From Candidatus Kaiserbacteria bacterium (GTDB taxonomy: Bacteria > Patescibacteriota > Minisyncoccia > Phycocordibacterales > UBA12088): DNA of 11,131 bases. Below are positions 4,984-11,131 of this stretch, piece after piece. The DNA is taken from contig PWVU01000017.1 of assembly GCA_003561715.1 (NCBI GenBank), forward strand, positions 1 to 11,131, given 5' to 3'. The position numbers were made by a program, and so were the translations under genes. The notes under the pieces were generated by a model. That model saw nothing but the letters and a program-made list of their open reading frames with translations, was not told the origin of the DNA and ran no database searches. Numbering within the stretch: the first letter of the stretch is position 1; each line of letters starts with the position of its first letter.

Positions 4984-6183
4984 TTACGAGTGTTCTTTCT
5001 GTATTCTTTCCAAGACGCCAAGGAGCAAGGCTATTTCTTCTTCGGTGTTAAAATAGTGAGGAGAAAGGCGCACCAACGGAGGACAATTCATTTGCTCAAA
5101 GTCCCAAGGTGCATCCCACTCATGAATAACTGAAGAATTGATGCGTTCGTCAGATAGGCGATCCTTGATGGTTTGGGCTGAGATTCCATCCATCATGATT
5201 GAGAGAATACCAAAGCCTTCCGGATCATCTCGGGGGATGCGAAGTGATGGAATTTGATGTAGCCCGTCACGAAGCTGATCGGTCACCTTTTTTACGCGTG
5301 TGGCAACGTTCTCTACCCCAAGATCAAGTAATTGGAGAATCGATTCGCGGAGACCCAACACAGCTCCAAAATTTCGTTCCCATGTTTCGAAGCGCTTTGC
5401 TGAGGAATGTATACTGATTTGACTACCCCTCACATCTTTTGCAGAAAGCCAGTCAGCGTTGCTCAAGTCAATAGTGGGCGGGTCCAAGCGGTCGATCGCA
5501 TTATCTCGCACATACACAAAACCGGTTCCTCTCGGACCTCTCAGCCATTTTCGACCTGTTGTTATCAAGGCGTCGCAGCCAATCTTCTCTACATCGACCG
5601 AAAATCTCCCGACCGATTGGCATGCGTCTACCAAAAAGAAAGCGTCATGTTCTTTGAGCAAAGCTCCCATGTGCTCGATCGGGTTTGCAACACAACTGTG
5701 CGCGGGTACATGGGTGACCGCAACAAGAGCCACCTTTTTGGAAAGAGCCGTCTTGAATGCTTCAAGATCAATTGTTCCGTTCTGATGCGTCGGGAGTATA
5801 ACAATCTTCGCACCGGTGAGTTCAGCAACGTGCTGTAAACTTACTACAGTACTCCCAAATTCGATCTGTGAAGTGAGAATTATGGAATCCGAATTCAAGA
5901 AGCGCGAACCATAGAGAATCGTATTCCAACCTCTTGTAGCACTATCACAATATGCTATCTCTTCGCTTTTGGCATTGATGAGTCGCGCCGCACACGTATA
6001 AAAATCAGCTATCGCTTCGGCGCATGCCACGGCTGCCTCATACCCACCGATCTCTCGTTCTAATGTCCAGTACTTGAGGGACGCACCGAAAACCCTATCG
6101 CTCATGAGCGATGCGCCGGCATTGTTGAAATGTGCCAGATGGCGAACAGCAGGCGTTTCAGCTCGAAGCTTTTCTATGTTCAT
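4984..6183 (-). CDS. Class V aminotransferase-fold PLP-dependent enzyme
   Basis: The 399-residue protein has the fold-type I, class V architecture. FNNAGASLM (19-27) is the N-terminal substrate-pocket motif, VDACQS (185-190) holds the cofactor-contacting Asp and Gln, and TTGRKWLRGPRGTGF (208-222) holds the Schiff-base lysine K212. RLSPHYFNTEEEI near the C-terminus is also typical. The catalytic cysteine loop of SufS/IscS desulfurases is not visible, so a plain cysteine desulfurase is unlikely. Closest in motif style are uncharacterised class V enzymes related to EgtE-type C-S lyases and isopenicillin N epimerase; the substrate is unknown. The start at 6183 is chosen for its AGGA with 8-base spacing. 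The gene sits between fusA and tuf, where it is not usual, and appears less G+C-rich than they are. Confidence 0.9.
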   Translation of the reverse strand: MNIEKLRAETPAVRHLAHFNNAGASLMSDRVFGASLKYWTLEREIGGYEAAVACAEAIADFYTCAARLINAKSEEIAYCDSATRGWNTILYGSRFLNSDSIILTSQIEFGSTVVSLQHVAELTGAKIVILPTHQNGTIDLEAFKTALSKKVALVAVTHVPAHSCVANPIEHMGALLKEHDAFFLVDACQSVGRFSVDVEKIGCDALITTGRKWLRGPRGTGFVYVRDNAIDRLDPPTIDLSNADWLSAKDVRGSQISIHSSAKRFETWERNFGAVLGLRESILQLLDLGVENVATRVKKVTDQLRDGLHQIPSLRIPRDDPEGFGILSIMMDGISAQTIKDRLSDERINSSVIHEWDAPWDFEQMNCPPLVRLSPHYFNTEEEIALLLGVLERIQKEHS

Positions 6184-6417
6184 AGTGGGTTTCCTAGACA
6201 GCACATTGCGAGAGATTTCTCACTTATTCTTCTTCGCCTCGACTCGCTTTCTACACTCGCCAACCCTATCATTTTACTACGAATTATATAGGATACTATG
6301 TGTTGTGCGGCAGTCAGCTCAAGCCTTCGAAAGATCGCTCGTAAAAGCTCCTGTGATTATTGCAACGTATCGTGGAGTGCAAAGATTTCCAACACTTCCG
6401 CGATCATATTCAGAATG
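6184..6417 (-). promoter_or_regulatory. Upstream region of the PLP enzyme gene with a possible promoter
   Basis: No gene is supported here. On the minus strand a consensus TATAAT lies at 6288-6283 without a good -35. An alternative is TTGAGC with TAGTAT 18 bp downstream, just upstream of it. Either gives a leader of about 90-110 bases. The remaining sequence up to the fusA terminator shows nothing recognisable. Confidence 0.35.
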
Positions 6418-6455
6418 AAAACGCAACAACCACCCTCTCGGGCGGTCATTGTGTT
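6418..6455 (-). terminator. fusA terminator, near-copy of the one at 4906-4943
   Basis: The 38-base segment matches 4906-4943 at 34 positions, including 14-base identical blocks on each side of one mismatch. The stem is imperfect here (three mismatches, one G:T). It carries T4 on the minus strand and a longer T6 run on the plus strand. It lies 65 bases past the fusA stop. Confidence 0.7.
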
Positions 6456-6519
6456 TTTTGTTTTTGACTTTTGAAATTTGGCTTTGATCTTTACTCTTTT
6501 CTTTTTCTCTTTGATTTTC

Positions 6520-8691
6520 CTACACCGCCACCCCGCGCTTCTTCTTGATCTCCTCAGAGACATTGCCGGGGACGACCGCAAAGTGGTCGAATTCCATTAC
6601 CCAGTTGCCGCGTCCTTCGGTCATACTGCGCAGGGTGGTCGTGTAGCCGAACATCTCCGAAAGAGGTACCTGCGCAGTGATCGCTTTGATGCTACCTGCG
6701 CGATCCTCCATTTTCTCTATGGTACCGCGCTTACTGGAAAGCTGACCATTCACATCACCCATGAACTGCTCGGGTACCGTGACTTCTACTTTCATGACGG
6801 GCTCCAGCAGTACCGCGCCAGCCTTTTTGGCGGCATCTTGGAATGCCTGACTCGACGCGATCTTGAAGGCGATCTCGGACGAATCGACATCATGGTAGGA
6901 ACCGTCAAAGAGATCGACCGATACATCCACCATCTTGTAGCCGGCAACAATACCGCGATCCATTGCTTCACGGAAACCTTTTTCACACGCGGGAATATAC
7001 TCCTGCGGAATAACGCCGCCCTTAATGTTGTTGATGAATTCGAAATGATCTTCGTGCTTGACCGCTTTGGGCAAGTTGGCACGCTCTTCCGCGGGCACAT
7101 GCTCCAAAGGCTTGATCTTGATCTTGACATGCCCATACTGACCGCGACCGCCTGTTTGCTTGATGTACTTGACCTCTGCCTCCGCTTCTTTTTGAATAGT
7201 CTCACGATAGGTTACCTGTGGCGCGCCGACATTTGCCTCAACATTGAACTCGCGCTTCATACGGTCGACCAAGATCTCAAGATGCAACTCTCCCATGCCT
7301 GCAATGATCGTTTCATTCGACTCCTCGTCGGTCGACACCTTGAATGTCGGATCTTCGTCGGCAAGTCGCTTGAGCGCCATACCCATCTTTTCTTGATCGG
7401 CTTTGGTCTTGGGTTCGATACGCAATGCAACAACCGGCTCGGGGAAGGTGATCTCCTCAAGCACGATCGGATTCTTTTCGTCGGAAAGCGTGTGCGAGGT
7501 CTTGGTGTCTTTCATACCAACGCCCGCGGCGATCTCGCCCGCGTACACCGCTTTAACCTCCTCGCGTTTATCCGCCATAAGACGCACGATGCGACCAAGA
7601 CGCTCTTTCGTGCCGGTGGTGGTATTCAATACATACGAGCCGGCCTCAATCACACCCGAGTAGACGCGGAAGAACGTAAGAGAGCCTACGAACGGATCAG
7701 TCTGCACCTTGAATGCAAGTGCAGCCAGTGGCTCATCATCGCTTGGGTGCCGCTCGACTTGCTCGCCGCTCTTTGGATCGGTACCTATGATCGCCGGCAC
7801 ATCGACCGGACTCGGCAAGTAATCGACAACACCATCCAATACCAACTGCACGCCTTTGTTCTTCAGCGCCGAACCGGTAAAGACAGGGAAGATCTCATTG
7901 GCAATGACTGCCTTGCGCAAGACGCGCTTGAGGTCTTCATTTGATGGCTCGTTGCCCTCGAGGTAGTTGTTCATCAACTCGTCATCATGTTCAACCACGC
8001 GCTCGATGAGCTCAGCGCGATAGGTCTCCGCATCCGCTTTCAATTCTTCCGGGATCTCATGCTCGGTCACGTCCATGCCCATCTGCCCCTCAAAGGAGTA
8101 TGCCTTCATTTTGATAAGGTCGACAACACCTTGATGCGCATCCTCTTCACCCCACGGGATCTGCACACGAACTGCTTTGGGCGAGAGTCGTGCAAGAATG
8201 CTTGCGTATGAGCGCTCAAAGGATGCGCCGGTACGATCGAGTTTGTTGATGAAACACAAGCGTGGCACATTTGCCTCATCCGCATAGCGCCAGTTGGTCT
8301 CCGATTGCGGTTCCACCCCAGCCACACCATCAAACACAACGACTGCGCCATCCAACACACGCATGGAGCGCTTCACCTCAGCGGTGAAGTCGATGTGCCC
8401 GGGGGTGTCGATAATATTGAAGCTGGTCAGAAACTCGGGTTTGCTCCGGTTCTCAAGAGGAACCTCGGTCTTTGCCCACGAGCAAGAGATAGCGGCGGCG
8501 GTAATGGTGATACCGCGCTCCCGCTCTTGCTCCATCCAGTCGGTTACGGTGGCACCATCATGCACCTCGCCGATCTTGTGACTCATACCGGTATAAAAAA
8601 GAATGCGCTCTGAAGTCGTTGTCTTGCCGGCATCAATATGTGCGATAATACCGAAGTTGCGCACCTTATCTAGTGGAAATTGTCTGCTCAT
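6520..8691 (-). CDS. fusA: Translation elongation factor G
   Basis: The protein has 723 residues from the ATG at 8691. Domain I shows AHIDAGKTT (17-25), RGITITAAA (59-67), DTPGHIDF with H99, and NKLD (149-152). Later domains include GMGELHLEI and the domain IV loop with GGRGQYGHV. EF-G drives translocation and, with RRF, ribosome recycling. It is slightly longer than E. coli EF-G (704 residues) because of an insertion near residues 72-90 between switch I and switch II. An in-frame GTG at 8760 would add 23 residues without homology to the family and is rejected. No Shine-Dalgarno sequence precedes the ATG. rpsL/rpsG do not lie upstream and tuf does not follow directly, so the str operon is broken here. 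Confidence 0.98.
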   Translation of the reverse strand: MSRQFPLDKVRNFGIIAHIDAGKTTTSERILFYTGMSHKIGEVHDGATVTDWMEQERERGITITAAAISCSWAKTEVPLENRSKPEFLTSFNIIDTPGHIDFTAEVKRSMRVLDGAVVVFDGVAGVEPQSETNWRYADEANVPRLCFINKLDRTGASFERSYASILARLSPKAVRVQIPWGEEDAHQGVVDLIKMKAYSFEGQMGMDVTEHEIPEELKADAETYRAELIERVVEHDDELMNNYLEGNEPSNEDLKRVLRKAVIANEIFPVFTGSALKNKGVQLVLDGVVDYLPSPVDVPAIIGTDPKSGEQVERHPSDDEPLAALAFKVQTDPFVGSLTFFRVYSGVIEAGSYVLNTTTGTKERLGRIVRLMADKREEVKAVYAGEIAAGVGMKDTKTSHTLSDEKNPIVLEEITFPEPVVALRIEPKTKADQEKMGMALKRLADEDPTFKVSTDEESNETIIAGMGELHLEILVDRMKREFNVEANVGAPQVTYRETIQKEAEAEVKYIKQTGGRGQYGHVKIKIKPLEHVPAEERANLPKAVKHEDHFEFINNIKGGVIPQEYIPACEKGFREAMDRGIVAGYKMVDVSVDLFDGSYHDVDSSEIAFKIASSQAFQDAAKKAGAVLLEPVMKVEVTVPEQFMGDVNGQLSSKRGTIEKMEDRAGSIKAITAQVPLSEMFGYTTTLRSMTEGRGNWVMEFDHFAVVPGNVSEEIKKKRGVAV

Positions 8692-8823
8692 ACGATTGGT
8701 TATCAATGGTTGTGTTACTACACTACTTATAAATACTCTTGTTTGTACCTCTGACCACACATCGAGATCGATCCCCTTCTATGGAGCCGTGAGGCTAAAA
8801 AAAGCCCGAAGCCACGGTGCAGT
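8692..8823 (-). promoter_or_regulatory. 5' leader of fusA
   Basis: The predicted start near 8823 gives a leader of about 130 bases. About 20 bases in, GGCTTCGGGC followed by T7 (8807-8798) lies inside a longer imperfect pairing (CCGTG with CACGG, GGCT with AGCC). It resembles a weak attenuator, though the stem before the T-run is poor. No ribosome binding site is seen before the ATG. Confidence 0.35.
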
Positions 8824-8829
8824 GCCCGT

Positions 8830-8858
8830 ACTATACAAGGGAACGTCTATAAGGGCAA
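8830..8858 (-). promoter_or_regulatory. fusA promoter
   Basis: On the minus strand TTGCCC (8858-8853), a 17-bp spacer and TATAGT (8835-8830) form a plausible housekeeping promoter. It starts 30 bases past the stop of the preceding membrane protein gene, so fusA can be transcribed on its own. Confidence 0.6.
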
Positions 8859-8888
8859 GAGCGCACCACCGCAAGGGTGCAACCCGCA

Positions 8889-10370
8889 TTATCGGCACCA
8901 CTGCACCCGCGGCAACGCGGCGCACAAGGCGTCTCGCGCACTCGCACGCATATCGACTGTTTCAGGTACAGTCGCGTACCATTCGGCTGGAAGAGAAAGG
9001 GGTACGCGTGCCATAAGCGAACTACCGGGTATCGCTTCTAAGATTGTGTTGAGTGAAAACGACTCTATGGGGACCTGATCTTGCATGAACATCTGTCCAA
9101 ACAGCTCCATCATCAGCTCCTCCAAGGTCATCGCGTTATCCGGAACCGACACCTCAACCGGCTCGTTGTAGTCGAAGAAGCGTAAGGTTGCCTGGATGTC
9201 CATAAGATGTTCATCATCAGCATGGGTAAAGGGAGGAATTGCAATTTCGCGAATATAGCCGTCCGCGCCGACCGTAAGCTGGTAGGTCATTGCGGGAAGA
9301 TCGGCAACATCACGGCGCAGATCATCAAGTTCTCTGCTCAGTTCGCGCGCCTGTTCAACCCCGACCTGCTCTTCTACGAACGGCACAAGGTGTGCAGACA
9401 GAAATCGAATCCACTGCTCCGTATTAAGCACAAGCTCAAACCGGCGGGCGCCGTCAGTCATTTCTGGCAACTCCTGAATGGCAAAGAGTGTGACAAACTC
9501 ATCATAGTGCGCTTCAAGAAACGCAAGCAACACATCGGCATCAATATCATCAAGTTGCGTAGCGGCATCGGCAGGTTCCACACCGGCATCTCTTAATTCG
9601 TCTTCTAATTGCTCAACAATTTCGTCCAGTGGAAGATGTATCCATTTCCCTTGGAACATTTGCGCCATACCCGCAACCATTGCAACCGCCATTGCACTTG
9701 TGGGATCACCACCTGCTTCCGTAGGATTAGATGCTACTCCAACGCGCCCCAGCCGCAGATACAAATCACTTTCGATCCAACGCGCGTCAAGCTCCATACT
9801 CAACTGTACACCTTCTACCGACAACGCGGTTTCAAACGAGACATGACCCGAATTTGTAAGCGCTCCGCTTTGTACAGCGCCGCTATACGCCAATGAAATA
9901 TCCGCAGCGCCTCCCAGTGCCGAGCCACTTCGCGCATTCAATTCCCGCATCGTAGAGGCAAGATCTCCCTCAAATGCTACCGATGAAGCGCCGAAGCTTT
10001 TTTTCATCGCCTGGTAGATAACAACCTCGGGGGCGTCCCGCTGATCCAGCGAAAAAGGCAGCACACCAAACCATGCCGCCGCGCCAAGTACCGAACCCAA
10101 CACCACAACTAACCCTACGACCAATCCAAGTAACAATCCACGAGAAGAGCCTTGCTCCGGGGGAGATGCGTCTTGTTGCTCCTCCCAAAAAGGCGTGGGG
10201 TGTACGTCCATAGATTCGGTGTGGGGTGACGAGGGCTGGGCTTGCGACGGCCGGGTAGGTACCGGAGTAGTATCTGTAGTAGCGTCCAGTTGCGATGAGG
10301 CAACATCTCCACTTTCTTGTTGCGGAGTAGTAAGGGGTGATTGGTATGACTGAGGTTGCTGAGGGTTCAT
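8889..10370 (-). CDS. Single-pass membrane protein with Pro/Gln-rich N-terminus and large extracytoplasmic domain
   Basis: The 493-residue protein is not assigned to a family. Residues 1-76 are low-complexity and rich in Pro, Gln, Ser and Thr, probably a disordered cytoplasmic segment. Residues about 78-103 (RGLLLGLVVGLVVVLGS onward) are one transmembrane helix. The remaining roughly 390 residues would lie outside; they mix beta-type segments (SLAYSGAVQSG, LYLRLGRVGV, YQLTVGADGYIREIAIPPF) with acidic helices (EIVEQLEDELRDAGVEPADA, ELSRELDDLRRD). The overall style recalls large lipid- or ligand-binding periplasmic proteins of the LppX/LprG kind, but this is only an impression. Two cysteines near the end (C483, C492) could form a disulfide. 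No Shine-Dalgarno sequence precedes the ATG. The gene is followed closely by the fusA promoter. Confidence 0.85.
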   Translation of the reverse strand: MNPQQPQSYQSPLTTPQQESGDVASSQLDATTDTTPVPTRPSQAQPSSPHTESMDVHPTPFWEEQQDASPPEQGSSRGLLLGLVVGLVVVLGSVLGAAAWFGVLPFSLDQRDAPEVVIYQAMKKSFGASSVAFEGDLASTMRELNARSGSALGGAADISLAYSGAVQSGALTNSGHVSFETALSVEGVQLSMELDARWIESDLYLRLGRVGVASNPTEAGGDPTSAMAVAMVAGMAQMFQGKWIHLPLDEIVEQLEDELRDAGVEPADAATQLDDIDADVLLAFLEAHYDEFVTLFAIQELPEMTDGARRFELVLNTEQWIRFLSAHLVPFVEEQVGVEQARELSRELDDLRRDVADLPAMTYQLTVGADGYIREIAIPPFTHADDEHLMDIQATLRFFDYNEPVEVSVPDNAMTLEELMMELFGQMFMQDQVPIESFSLNTILEAIPGSSLMARVPLSLPAEWYATVPETVDMRASARDALCAALPRVQWCR

Positions 10371-10393
10371 ATAAAAGTATGTTGTGTCTGCAC

Positions 10394-10409
10394 TATCGTA
10401 CTGACGATA
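10394..10409. promoter_or_regulatory. Inverted repeat upstream of the 493-aa gene
   Basis: TATCGT-ACTG-ACGATA is a perfect 6-bp inverted repeat in the 87-base gap before the gene. It may be an operator or part of a promoter; a minus-strand GATAGT overlaps it, but no good -35 accompanies it. Confidence 0.3.
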
Positions 10410-10457
10410 TGAATAAAATGAATAAACGTGTCACCAATAATAACTATCGCATCGCAT

Positions 10458-10811
10458 CTACTGTCTCTTGTGTGCCACCAAAAGCTTTAGGTAGTGCAAC
10501 TGTCGGAACTCAAGTCCTATCAACACAAGAGCGGCAAGGAGGAGTGCGTACAGCGAGGTGAGCTGTATCACTGCGAATACTTGCGTGATCGGGTTGTAGG
10601 CGCTTGCATGTGCCGTCGAGCCGGACATGAGTTCGCTTTGCGTCCGTGCCGGGAAAATCTCAGGAGCTTCTCCCGGGTAATAAATGGACAGCATTGCGGC
10701 GCACTCTGCGGCCGACGGGCATGAAACAACCGCAGGCGCATAGCCAACGATCAAGCCCAAGACGCTAAGCGCTAGCAAGGCCGTGCCGATTCGTCTGAGA
10801 GACTCGATCAT
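10458..10811 (-). CDS. Small two-helix membrane protein of unknown family
   Basis: The 117-residue protein has two hydrophobic segments: residues about 8-30 (IGTALLALSVLGLIVGYAPA) and about 78-100 (VFAVIQLTSLYALLLAALVL). The basic ends MIESLRR and the EFRQLHYLKLLVAHKRQ tail suggest that both termini are cytoplasmic. The loop of about 47 residues outside carries C31 and C37, which may form a disulfide. No family is recognised. The predicted -10 lies 7 bases from the ATG, so its mRNA would be leaderless. It precedes the 493-aa membrane protein by 87 bases and may work with it, though the gap makes a shared transcript uncertain. Confidence 0.75.
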   Translation of the reverse strand: MIESLRRIGTALLALSVLGLIVGYAPAVVSCPSAAECAAMLSIYYPGEAPEIFPARTQSELMSGSTAHASAYNPITQVFAVIQLTSLYALLLAALVLIGLEFRQLHYLKLLVAHKRQ

Positions 10812-10817
10812 GTGTAC

Positions 10818-10845
10818 ATACTACCCCATTGAATCGACCCGACAA
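10818..10845 (-). promoter_or_regulatory. Promoter of the 117-aa membrane protein gene
   Basis: On the minus strand TTGTCG (10845-10840), a 16-bp spacer and TAGTAT (10823-10818) match consensus at 4 of 6 positions each. The start would fall at about 10811, on the ATG itself. Confidence 0.45.
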
Positions 10846-11031
10846 TGGTAACTGTGGGGATAGGTGCGCAAGCGAAAGACGCTGTTTCTCACCCTACCTA
10901 ATTGGGAGCGCGGAATATGAGACCATCAAACAAGACAGGCTTACCTTAACAATAGGCACCAAACACCGAGCAAGAGCGTTTCAGGGTTGGATGATATACA
11001 TTTCACGAATACCCTACCATTCTGTGTACTA
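10846..11031. other. Intergenic sequence, no feature recognised
   Basis: I see no credible gene, RNA or repeat in this stretch between the small membrane protein promoter and the tandem repeats. Confidence 0.5.
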
Positions 11032-11131
11032 AAAAACCGACCAGGGGTCGGAGCGATTTCAGTTATATTGTGGTAATCATAAAAACCGACCAGGGGTCGG
11101 AGCGATTTCAGTTATATTGTGGTAATCATAA
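11032..11131. repeat. Perfect 49-bp tandem repeat with a terminator-like hairpin, open at the window end
   Basis: Bases 11032-11080 and 11081-11129 are identical with no spacer, and the last two bases (AA) could begin a third unit. Each unit contains CCGACC-AGG-GGTCGG, which on the minus strand is a 6-bp stem followed by TTTTT, that is, an intrinsic terminator. The rest of the unit is A+T-rich (GATTTCAGTTATATTGTGG). It would end a minus-strand gene lying beyond the window, in two or more copies. Confidence 0.9.

Noticed and set aside
4984..6183. Cysteine desulfurase (SufS/IscS) identity for the PLP enzyme
   Set aside because: The fold and PLP lysine motif fit, but the catalytic cysteine loop is not seen and no Fe-S assembly genes are adjacent.
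6478..7944. 488-codon open frame on the plus strand opposite fusA
   Set aside because: It is the antisense shadow of a certain EF-G gene; its translation (many His, Arg and Leu runs) resembles no family and reflects codon bias on the other strand.
11032..11129. Start of a CRISPR array
   Set aside because: The 49-bp units follow each other without variable spacers, and the unit carries a terminator hairpin. No cas genes are in the window.
1..11131. A complete new defence or biosynthetic gene system
   Set aside because: Apart from an ordinary MazF-type pair and IS remnants, the genes are translation factors, single enzymes and unassigned membrane proteins with separate promoters; no multi-gene module is supported.

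Overview
The window reads as a piece of a small-genome bacterium, most likely a member of the Candidate Phyla Radiation (Patescibacteria, perhaps a Parcubacteria-like lineage). This is inferred from translation genes kept as separate single transcription units, core genes without Shine-Dalgarno sequences, lineage-specific membrane proteins of unknown family, and the standard code (TGA is a stop in the antitoxin and VOC genes). The phylum is an inference; EF-Tu, EF-G and S10 placed in a tree would settle it.

Layout. Positions 1-443 hold two decayed pieces of IS30-family transposases on the plus strand: the C-terminus of one, then the N-terminal helix-turn-helix of another. All other genes lie on the minus strand, so they are transcribed from right to left. 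In transcription order they are: a 117-aa two-helix membrane protein (10811-10458); a 493-aa single-pass membrane protein (10370-8889); fusA/EF-G (8691-6520); a class V PLP-dependent enzyme (6183-4984); an unrecognised 223-aa protein (4851-4180); tuf/EF-Tu (3792-2596); a candidate structured non-coding RNA (about 2354-2107); rpsJ/S10 (2039-1680); a VOC-family protein (1595-1182); and a ribbon-helix-helix antitoxin with a MazF-type toxin (1106-524). A perfect 49-bp tandem repeat carrying a terminator-like hairpin closes the window at 11032-11131.

How it works together. fusA, tuf and rpsJ are the tail of the classical str operon, but here each has its own predicted promoter and terminators. Two unrelated genes sit between fusA and tuf. 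They alone in the window have clear Shine-Dalgarno sequences, and the enzyme gene is flanked by near-identical terminators, which suggests later insertion. The toxin-antitoxin pair has an operator made of three stacked palindromes.

Most notable signals: (1) the tuf-rpsJ intergenic RNA, which has a promoter, a 9-bp closing stem, four further long complementary helices and an intrinsic terminator, all in order on one strand; (2) the roughly 190-nt structured tuf leader, with a pair of 13-bp direct repeats two helical turns apart just upstream of its promoter; (3) the matching terminators flanking the inserted enzyme gene; and (4) the terminal 49-bp repeats. No complete new defence or biosynthetic system is visible.
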